A program made the position numbers and the translations under genes. From NCBI GenBank assembly GCA_023422115.1, contig JAEZSA010000108.1:1-5052 (forward strand): 5,052 bases of DNA, read 5' to 3'. The notes beneath the pieces are model-generated. The model did no database searches. It saw only the letters and a list, made by a program, of their open reading frames with translations, and had not been told where the DNA came from. Shown one piece after another: positions 1 to 5,052 of the stretch (position 1 is its first letter; the number at the start of each line of letters is the position of its first letter). The stretch comes from Bacillota bacterium. GTDB taxonomy: Bacteria; Bacillota_I; Bacilli_A; ML615J-28; CAG-698.

Positions 1-639
1 AATTTGGGCCGTATTCGCATTTCATCGATTGAAGCAACAGAGATAAGCGATGAGTTACTTGCGACTATGAATGAAAATAAAGACCATTTCTGTCTTCACC
101 TTCATGTGCCATTACAAGCAGGATCAGATCCGATTTTAAAACGAATGAATCGAAAATATAATCTTGAAGAATACAAAGTGAAAATCGAGAAAATTAGAAG
201 CTATTTTCCAACTATCAATATTACTACGGATTGTTTGGCTGGATTTCATGGAGAAACAGAAGAAAATTTTCAAAGTGCGAAAGCTTTTATCAATTCGATG
301 AATTATGGAGAAATGCATGTTTTTCCTTTTTCACCGCGTCCCAATACAGTTGCTTATACTCTCGATCATCCGATTGATGCTGCAACAAAAAAAGCGAGAG
401 TCAACGAATTACTTGCTTTGAATAATGTGAAGGCATTAGAATATCGTCAACAATTTGTAGGTGAAGTGGTAGAAGTAATCGTAGAGAAGAATGAAAAAGG
501 AATCGCTTTTGGTCATTCTAGTAATTATTTAGAGGTCGAATTTCCTTCTTTAACTGCTAAACCAAATGATTGTTGTCAAGTAAAAATTATCAAAGCAACT
601 TATCCAATTTCAAAAGGAGTGATGAAGAATGAAGTGTAA
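1..639 (+). CDS. mtaB: tRNA (N6-threonylcarbamoyladenosine(37)-C2)-methylthiotransferase MtaB, 5'-truncated by window edge
   Basis: This is the last 212 codons of a MiaB/MtaB-family radical-SAM methylthiotransferase. The family adds a methylthio group to t6A37 of ANN-decoding tRNAs in the cytoplasm, which helps codon reading. Family members are usually about 430-450 residues, so roughly half is present. The N-terminal UPF0004 domain and the radical-SAM CxxxCxxC cluster lie before the window. Reading starts mid-gene (Asn-Leu-Gly-Arg-Ile-Arg-Ile-Ser-Ser); the TTG at 4 is an internal Leu codon, not a start. Visible family signatures are RIRISSIEA (fragment residues 4-12), HLHVPLQAGSD (about 33-43), KRMNRKY (about 47-53), a GETEENF stretch (84-90), HVFPFSPRPNT (about 106-116) and a C-terminal TRAM-like RNA-binding region (about 150-205). 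The RISSIEA, KRMxRKY and HVFPxSxRxxT pattern favours MtaB over MiaB or RimO. The usual GFPGE loop reads GFHGE here. The stop is TAA at 637-639, and the end overlaps the helicase start by 11 bases. Confidence 0.93.
   Translation, partial: NLGRIRISSIEATEISDELLATMNENKDHFCLHLHVPLQAGSDPILKRMNRKYNLEEYKVKIEKIRSYFPTINITTDCLAGFHGETEENFQSAKAFINSMNYGEMHVFPFSPRPNTVAYTLDHPIDAATKKARVNELLALNNVKALEYRQQFVGEVVEVIVEKNEKGIAFGHSSNYLEVEFPSLTAKPNDCCQVKIIKATYPISKGVMKNEV
613..619 (+). promoter_or_regulatory. Ribosome binding site of cshB, inside the end of mtaB
   Basis: AAAGGAG lies 9 bases before the ATG at 629, wholly within the last codons of mtaB. It supports ATG 629 as the helicase start. Ribosomes ending at the mtaB TAA (637-639) would sit over this start, so coupled translation is likely (inference). 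Confidence 0.8.
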
Positions 640-1975
640 TCAAAATAACAATTTTAAAACATTTCACTTCAAAGATTATTTATATCAGGGACTAGAAGCC
701 ATTGGTTTTTCTCATCCTACAGAAGTACAAGACATCGTAATTACTAAAATCCAAAGTAAAGAACATTTTATTGTGACTAGTCAAACAGGAACAGGGAAAA
801 CACATGCGTATTTGTTACCTCTTTTAGATCGTTTAACAGAAGATAACTTCTTACAAGCACTAATCATCGTTCCAACCCGAGAATTAGCCTCACAAATTAA
901 TCAAGAATTAGAAAAGCTAATTGCTTTTTCTCCACATCCCATTGATGTACGATTGTATGTAGGAGGAACTAATCGCGACAATGAAATTACCCGACTAGAA
1001 AAAAGTCAACCACAAATTGCAATTGGTACGATGGGAAAAATCAAAGATTTAGCGATTACAACGAATGTTTTAAAAATTCATACCGCGATGATGGTTGTGA
1101 TTGATGAAGCAGATATGGTATTTGAAAGTAGTGAAATAAAAGAAGTAGATTCTGTGTTTGCTCGTTTTTTGTCGCCTCAAATTCTTGTTTTTTCTGCAAC
1201 AATTTCTCAAGAATTAACGATCTTTTTAAATAAATATCTATCTGGGTGTGAGAAAATCGATTTAATCGGAAGAAATATAGCAAAAGCATCGATTGAACAT
1301 ATCTTTATTCCAACAAAGAATAAAAATAAAGATGAGCTTCTAGTTAGCCTATTGCAAACATTTCATCCTTATTTAGCGTTAATCTTTGCCAATACAAAAG
1401 TAAAAGTTGATGAAATCGCGGAATATTTAAGTAGTAACGGGTTAAAAGTAGGAAAGTTAACGGGTGATTTAGAACCACGAGAGCGAAAGCAAGTGTTAAA
1501 AAGAATCAAAGATGGTGATTTTCAATATGTAGTGGCAAGTGATATTGCGGCTCGTGGAATTGATATTCTCGGTGTTAGTCATGTGATTAACTATGAACTA
1601 CCCAATGATATCGAATTTTATATACATCGAATTGGACGAACCGCGCGTTTTGCTGCGACAGGAACTGCCATTTCTTTTTATGATTATGATGATGACAATT
1701 ATTTAAATCAATTACACACGAAAGGATTTGAATATTCTTATCGAACTTTAAAAGAAGGTCAATTAATTGAAACCAAAGAACGTAACGCTAAAAAAGCAAG
1801 GACGACTCCAAAAGATGAAGTCCAGTTACATCATAAAATTCCTTTACCAAAGAAGGTAAAGCCAGGATATAAGAAAAAACGCAATGAAGAGATTGCGAAA
1901 GAAGCAAGAAAAGTACGTCGTAGTAGAATCAGTGAAGTCTATCGTCGTCGTTCCCGTCAACATGTAGATCAATAG
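629..1975 (+). CDS. cshB: DEAD-box ATP-dependent RNA helicase, CshB-like
   Basis: This is a complete 448-residue cytoplasmic RNA helicase that uses ATP to open RNA duplexes. In Bacillus, CshB (YqfR, about 438 residues) is linked to cold growth and RNA or ribosome metabolism. Two RecA-like domains are visible: Q motif GFSHPTEVQ (26-34), motif I SQTGTGKT (51-58), Ia PTRELA (82-87), GG (112-113), Ib TMGK (134-137, normally TPGR), II DEAD (159-162), III SAT (189-191), IV LIFANTK (251-257), V ASDIAARGID (303-312) and VI HRIGRTAR (333-340). The catalytic residues are intact. The basic tail contains PKKVKPGYKKKR (407-418), shared with CshB, and ends in an Arg-rich segment (428-443) likely to bind RNA. 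SQTGTGKTHAYLLPLL and the PKKVKPGYKKK tail favour CshB over CshA or DeaD, which have longer C-terminal domains. The ATG at 629 has a well-placed RBS and gives a full Q motif. The stop is TAG at 1973-1975, inside an inverted repeat. The gene is probably cotranscribed with mtaB. Confidence 0.93.
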   Translation: MKCNQNNNFKTFHFKDYLYQGLEAIGFSHPTEVQDIVITKIQSKEHFIVTSQTGTGKTHAYLLPLLDRLTEDNFLQALIIVPTRELASQINQELEKLIAFSPHPIDVRLYVGGTNRDNEITRLEKSQPQIAIGTMGKIKDLAITTNVLKIHTAMMVVIDEADMVFESSEIKEVDSVFARFLSPQILVFSATISQELTIFLNKYLSGCEKIDLIGRNIAKASIEHIFIPTKNKNKDELLVSLLQTFHPYLALIFANTKVKVDEIAEYLSSNGLKVGKLTGDLEPRERKQVLKRIKDGDFQYVVASDIAARGIDILGVSHVINYELPNDIEFYIHRIGRTARFAATGTAISFYDYDDDNYLNQLHTKGFEYSYRTLKEGQLIETKERNAKKARTTPKDEVQLHHKIPLPKKVKPGYKKKRNEEIAKEARKVRRSRISEVYRRRSRQHVDQ

Positions 1976-1990
1976 TAATTCTACTATTGA
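1969..1990 (+). repeat. 9-bp perfect inverted repeat across the cshB stop codon
   Basis: The left arm TCAATAGTA (1969-1977) is the exact reverse complement of the right arm TACTATTGA (1982-1990), with a 4-base ATTC loop. The TAG stop (1973-1975) lies within the left arm. Only two of the nine pairs are G-C and no immediate T-run follows (AAGAAAGAAC, then TTTT at 2001), so it is not a convincing intrinsic terminator. It could be a weak RNA hairpin or a protein-binding palindrome, or it may be chance in AT-rich DNA. Confidence 0.5.
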
Positions 1991-1998
1991 AAGAAAGA

Positions 1999-2030
1999 AC
2001 TTTTATAATAAAAATTATCATTACTATATA
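1999..2030 (+). promoter_or_regulatory. Possible weak promoter region for rmuC-copA
   Basis: The cshB-rmuC gap is very AT-rich. It has a perfect -10-like TATAAT at 2004-2009 but no acceptable -35 box at 16-18 bases from it; TTGAAA at 1987-1992 is only 11 bases away. An alternative is TTTATA (2002-2007) with TATATA (2025-2030) at a 17-base spacer, a poor -35. Such matches are common by chance here. The 81-base gap, set against the overlap upstream and the 18-base gap downstream, makes this the most likely place for an internal promoter. Confidence 0.25.
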
Positions 2031-2041
2031 AAGGAATTAAT

Positions 2042-2048
2042 AAAGGAG
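2042..2048 (+). promoter_or_regulatory. Ribosome binding site of rmuC
   Basis: AAAGGAG ends 8 bases before ATG 2057, the ideal spacing. A nearer ATG at 2050 is in another frame and too close to the site, so this spacing fixes ATG 2057 as the start. Confidence 0.8.
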
Positions 2049-2056
2049 AATGAAGA

Positions 2057-3442
2057 ATGCTAACAATTGGAGAATGGATTATCATTGGTTTACTATCTCT
2101 TATTTTAATCCTAGTGATTATTACAATGATTCTAAGCAGTAAAAAGAGTAATCAAGCAAAAAAATTAAAGGAATTGCAAAACACCTTACAAAATTCTTTT
2201 ACCAGTACCATTAGTGTATTTAGTGATGTCATTACAAAAACAAATAGCCAGTTTTCTGGTGAACAATTAAGTAAAATAGAATTATTGGCGAATACACTAA
2301 AAGATAGTTTTACTAGTTTCCAGGGGAATATGAATACAGCAACGATGAAAAGTGATCAAAGTATCCAAACGTTGCAACTTGCCGTCGATAAATCGCTATC
2401 AGAGATTCGTGATGCGATTAATAAAGCATTAAGTAATAGTAGTATAGAAACCGAACAAAAGCTGGAAAATATTCGTACCACTTTAGCGACTGCCATTACT
2501 CAGATGCAAACAGAAAATGCAAAGAAACTCGATGAAATGCGTCAAACTGTTGATGAAAAATTACAAAAGACGCTAGAAGATCGAATCAATCAATCCTTTG
2601 CTTTGGTTAGTAAACAACTAGAAGATGTCTATAAAGGACTAGGTGAAATGCAAACATTGGCAATTGGAGTGGGAGATTTAAAGAAAGTCTTATCGAATGT
2701 AAAGACAAGAGGTATTTTAGGGGAGATTCAACTACGAAGTATACTTGAAGAAATCTTAACTGTTGATCAATATGAAGAAAATGTAGTTACCAAAGTAGGG
2801 TCAGAAGATCGAGTTGAATTTGCGATTAAATTACCAGGAAATGATAAAGAAAAAGTATTGTTACCAATAGATGCGAAGTTCCCAATTGAAGATTATCAAG
2901 CTTTACAAGAAGCTTATGATACAGGAGATCCTAAACAAATTAAAACTGCTCAAACAACCTTAATTAATAAAATTAAATCATTTGCAAAGTTGATTAATAG
3001 TAAATATGTGGATGTTCCTCATACTACTGAATTTGCTATTATGTTTTTGCCTTTAGAAAGTTTATTTTCTGAGGTCGCAAAAAGTGGTGCTTTTGAAGAA
3101 GTACAACGTAGCTTTCGCGTAATTATTGCTGGACCAACCACTATGGCAGCTATTCTAAATAGTCTTCATATGGGCTTTAGAACATTGGCTATCCAAAAAC
3201 GCAGTAGCGAAGTATGGCAAGTACTGGGAGCTGTTAAGACTGAATTTGCTAATTTTGGTTCAGTTCTTGATTCAGCACGCAAGAAATTAGATCAAGCTAA
3301 TAAGGATTTAGATACATTGGTGGGTACTAGAACAAGAGCTATTCAACGAAAACTCCAAACTGTGACGGCTTTACCAGAAGTGGATGTACAGGAATATATA
3401 CCAACTAATGAAGAAAAACAAGAAAAAGTAGAAACCGAATAA
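2057..3442 (+). CDS. rmuC: RmuC family protein (membrane-anchored, coiled coil, predicted nuclease-like domain)
   Basis: This is a complete 461-residue member of the RmuC family. In E. coli the family is known for limiting inversions and rearrangements at short inverted repeats; its biochemical activity is poorly defined and a PD-(D/E)XK-type nuclease fold is predicted. Residues 7-27 form one hydrophobic helix with Lys-rich sequence just after it, so the protein is probably anchored with most of it in the cytoplasm. Residues 30-195 are polar, Gln/Lys/Glu-rich and probably coiled coil. The conserved core follows: LKKVLSNVKTRGILGEIQL (208-226), RVEFAIKLPG (252-261), LLPIDAKFPIEDY (268-280), HTTEFAIMFLPLES (322-335), VIIAGPTTMAAILNSLHMGF (355-374) and KRSSEVWQVLGAVKTEF (381-397). 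E223, E254 and D272-x-K274 are candidate active-site residues, inferred from the predicted fold. The common GTWGE motif reads GILGE here. About 25 acidic and polar residues form a loose C-terminal tail. The gene lies 81 bases after cshB and 18 before copA. Confidence 0.93.
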   Translation: MLTIGEWIIIGLLSLILILVIITMILSSKKSNQAKKLKELQNTLQNSFTSTISVFSDVITKTNSQFSGEQLSKIELLANTLKDSFTSFQGNMNTATMKSDQSIQTLQLAVDKSLSEIRDAINKALSNSSIETEQKLENIRTTLATAITQMQTENAKKLDEMRQTVDEKLQKTLEDRINQSFALVSKQLEDVYKGLGEMQTLAIGVGDLKKVLSNVKTRGILGEIQLRSILEEILTVDQYEENVVTKVGSEDRVEFAIKLPGNDKEKVLLPIDAKFPIEDYQALQEAYDTGDPKQIKTAQTTLINKIKSFAKLINSKYVDVPHTTEFAIMFLPLESLFSEVAKSGAFEEVQRSFRVIIAGPTTMAAILNSLHMGFRTLAIQKRSSEVWQVLGAVKTEFANFGSVLDSARKKLDQANKDLDTLVGTRTRAIQRKLQTVTALPEVDVQEYIPTNEEKQEKVETE

Positions 3443-3449
3443 TCTCTCG

Positions 3450-3457
3450 AAGGAGGT
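3450..3457 (+). promoter_or_regulatory. Strong ribosome binding site of copA
   Basis: AAGGAGGT is a near-complete anti-Shine-Dalgarno match and the strongest of the three sites here. It lies in the 18-base gap after the rmuC stop. AGGAGG ends only 4 bases before ATG 3461, shorter than the usual 6-9. The next in-frame ATG (3488) falls inside the metal-binding motif, so 3461 remains the best start. Confidence 0.8.
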
Positions 3458-3460
3458 ATT

Positions 3461-5052
3461 ATGAAATATAATTTTAATATTACAGGAATGACTTGTAGCG
3501 CTTGTAGTGCTCGCATTGATCAAGTAATTTCTGATCAAAAAGGGGTCCTAAAAGTAAATGTCAACCTTTTAAAAAATGAAATGACCATCGAAATCGATGA
3601 GTCAGTGATTACCGTAGAAGACATTATTAGAATTGTAAAAGAGACGGGCTACCAGGCGTCTTTAAAAACAAATCGGACAATAATCCAAGATAATTCGCTC
3701 AAAACAAGGCTAATTATGTCTATTATCTTTTTGATTCCATTACTATATTTATCGATGGGAGAAATGTTGAAACTACCGCTTCCTAAAATATTTGTAGAGA
3801 ACTTTTTAGTATTTTTATTGGAACAATTACTCTTTGTTAGTGCCATTGTGATTGTAAATATTCAATACTTTATCATTGGTTTTAAGAATTTATGGAGACG
3901 AAGTCCTAATATGGATACGTTAATTGCAGTATCTTCCGCAGCAGCGATTCTTTATGGAATATACATCATGATTAGTTTTATTGTAAATCCTGCTAACATA
4001 GATACCACAATTCATCATTTGTATTTTGAGTCAGCAGGTACAATTCTTACCTTAATTACCCTAGGAAAGTATTTTGAAGGAAACGCAAAAAGAAGAACCA
4101 CAGATTCGATTAAGAAATTGATTGATTTATCGCCAAAGACAGCGACTATCCTTAAAGAAGGAAAAGAAATCGTTGTAAAGAGTGAAGAAGTAGTTGTTAA
4201 TGACATCATCATTGTTCGTAAAGGAGAAGGAATTCCAGTCGATGGTATTATCATAGAAGGATATGGTATCATCGATGAAGCAACCTTAACCGGCGAAAGT
4301 AATTTTGTTGATAAGAGTGTAAATGATAAAGTTTACAAAGCAACGATTAATCATAGTGGATACTTCATGATGAAAGCAACCCAGGTGGGAGAAGATACAA
4401 CTTATGACAAGATTATCAGATTAGTCGATGAAGCAAGTAGTTCTAAAGCTCCTATCTCTCGTCTAGCCGATAAGATTAGTGGAATCTTTGTTCCTATTGT
4501 TATGGGAATATCCTTAATATCTTTGTTTATCTGGTTATTAGCAGGAAAAACATTTGATTTTTCTTTATTAATCGCTATTTCTGTTTTGGTTATTTCTTGT
4601 CCTTGTGCATTAGGACTGGCAACTCCAACCGCAATTATGGTTGCAACAGGAATAGCAGCGAAAAATCATATTTTAATCAAATCAGCAGCTAGTTTAGAAA
4701 AACTTCATGCTATTGATACGGTATTACTGGATAAAACAGGAACTATTACCGAAGGAAAACCAGAACTTACCGATTTTATTGTTCTTAATGATGACGAGAA
4801 AGAGTTACAGAATATAGTGTATTCGCTAGAAAAGTTATCAGAACATCCTCTGGCAAAAGGAATTTATAATAATTTACCGAATTCTGAATCTTACCCCGTA
4901 GAGGATTATCAGACTATTTTTGGTCAAGGAATTCTAGGAATGATTCGTAATCAAAAAGTCATGATTGGAAATTTACGAATGATGGAAGATAACAACATTT
5001 CTTATCTTTCTCATGAAGAAACAATAAGAACCTTTCTAAAGCAGGGTAAAAT
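3461..5052 (+). CDS. copA: Cu+-exporting P1B-type ATPase CopA, 3' end beyond the window
   Basis: This is an open frame of 530 codons that runs off the window with no stop; the family is usually about 700-820 residues. It is an integral membrane pump that uses ATP to export Cu+ (possibly Ag+). A single N-terminal heavy-metal-associated domain carries GMTCSAC (9-15) and covers about residues 1-66. Hydrophobic helices follow at about 83-99, 113-140, 151-173, 187-204, 337-360 and 366-390. The actuator-domain TGES is at 277-280, the membrane metal site CPC at 380-382, the phosphorylated Asp in DKTGT at 424-428 (D424), and SEHPLA with the nucleotide-binding His-Pro at 460-465. A GxG (488-490) and a GN (503-504) mark the N-domain. 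The GDGxND hinge and last two helices lie outside. CPC plus a CxxC domain fits P1B-1 copper pumps rather than Zn/Cd pumps. It is probably cotranscribed with rmuC; no copper-responsive operator is visible just upstream. I checked the frame codon by codon from the ATG and found no stop or frameshift. Confidence 0.94.
   Translation, partial: MKYNFNITGMTCSACSARIDQVISDQKGVLKVNVNLLKNEMTIEIDESVITVEDIIRIVKETGYQASLKTNRTIIQDNSLKTRLIMSIIFLIPLLYLSMGEMLKLPLPKIFVENFLVFLLEQLLFVSAIVIVNIQYFIIGFKNLWRRSPNMDTLIAVSSAAAILYGIYIMISFIVNPANIDTTIHHLYFESAGTILTLITLGKYFEGNAKRRTTDSIKKLIDLSPKTATILKEGKEIVVKSEEVVVNDIIIVRKGEGIPVDGIIIEGYGIIDEATLTGESNFVDKSVNDKVYKATINHSGYFMMKATQVGEDTTYDKIIRLVDEASSSKAPISRLADKISGIFVPIVMGISLISLFIWLLAGKTFDFSLLIAISVLVISCPCALGLATPTAIMVATGIAAKNHILIKSAASLEKLHAIDTVLLDKTGTITEGKPELTDFIVLNDDEKELQNIVYSLEKLSEHPLAKGIYNNLPNSESYPVEDYQTIFGQGILGMIRNQKVMIGNLRMMEDNNISYLSHEETIRTFLKQGK

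Noticed and set aside
4..6. TTG as a possible start of the first gene
   Set aside because: It is an internal Leu of MtaB. The frame is open to base 1 and the protein lacks the N-terminal half of its family, so the gene begins before the window.
136..318. 60-codon open frame on the - strand
   Set aside because: It lies wholly antisense to conserved mtaB sequence, with no recognisable domain.
1056..1289. 77-codon open frame on the - strand
   Set aside because: It is antisense to the DEAD and SAT motif region of cshB; the peptide has no recognisable domain.
1969..2004. Intrinsic terminator after cshB
   Set aside because: The stem is weak (two G-C pairs) and is followed by A-rich sequence; the first T-run starts 10 bases after the stem.
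1987..2009. TTGAAA (1987-1992) with TATAAT (2004-2009) as a sigma-A promoter
   Set aside because: The spacer is 11 bases; 16-18 is needed. The -10-like box may still be used, but this pair is not a promoter.
2005..2018. ATAAT/ATTAT dyad in the cshB-rmuC gap
   Set aside because: It is only 5 A-T pairs, expected by chance in such AT-rich DNA.
3649..3846. 65-codon open frame on the - strand
   Set aside because: It is antisense to the first membrane helices of copA; no domain is recognised.
4015..4272. 85-codon open frame on the - strand
   Set aside because: It is antisense to the conserved copA actuator domain; its Ser/Thr/Ile-rich content is explained by reverse reading of copA.
1..5052. A novel defence, mobile or RNA system
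   Set aside because: All coding space is taken by four known families. There are no arrays, terminal repeats, transposase or phage genes, large non-coding gaps or structured RNA beyond the single short hairpin.

Overview
The window is 5,052 bases of A+T-rich, gene-dense bacterial DNA with four genes, all on the + strand. The proteins most resemble those of low-GC Gram-positive bacteria: Bacillota or their Mollicutes-like relatives (Erysipelotrichales, Acholeplasma/Izemoplasma-type lineages). This placement is inferred from the Bacillus-type MtaB and CshB proteins, the strong AGGAGG-type ribosome binding sites and the A/T-ending codons. No in-frame TGA occurs, all Trp codons seen are TGG, and the three visible stops are TAA, TAG and TAA. 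The standard bacterial code (11) therefore fits, and a mycoplasma-type UGA=Trp code is not indicated.

Layout. (1) 1-639 is the C-terminal half of mtaB, a radical-SAM tRNA methylthiotransferase; its 5' half, including the iron-sulphur cysteines, lies before the window. (2) 629-1975 is a complete CshB-type DEAD-box RNA helicase that overlaps mtaB by 11 bases, so translational coupling is likely. (3) 1976-2056 is an 81-base gap, the largest non-coding stretch here. It holds a 9-bp inverted repeat spanning the helicase stop codon, AT-rich promoter-like boxes and a good ribosome binding site. (4) 2057-3442 is a complete rmuC, encoding a membrane-anchored coiled-coil protein with a predicted nuclease-like domain. 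(5) 3461 to the window end is the first 530 codons of a copA-type Cu+-exporting P1B ATPase. It starts 18 bases after the rmuC stop and is cut off by the window edge.

How the genes work together. mtaB and cshB both act on RNA (tRNA modification near the anticodon, RNA unwinding) and probably share a transcript. rmuC (DNA maintenance) and copA (copper efflux) are spaced like an operon but have no evident functional link. I see no operator, terminator, RNA gene, mobile element, CRISPR array or phage sequence. The region looks like ordinary core genome, and I found no convincing evidence of a previously undescribed system. The points worth a second look are small: atypical residues in conserved motifs of MtaB and CshB, the stop-codon hairpin, and copA directly behind rmuC without its own copper-responsive operator.
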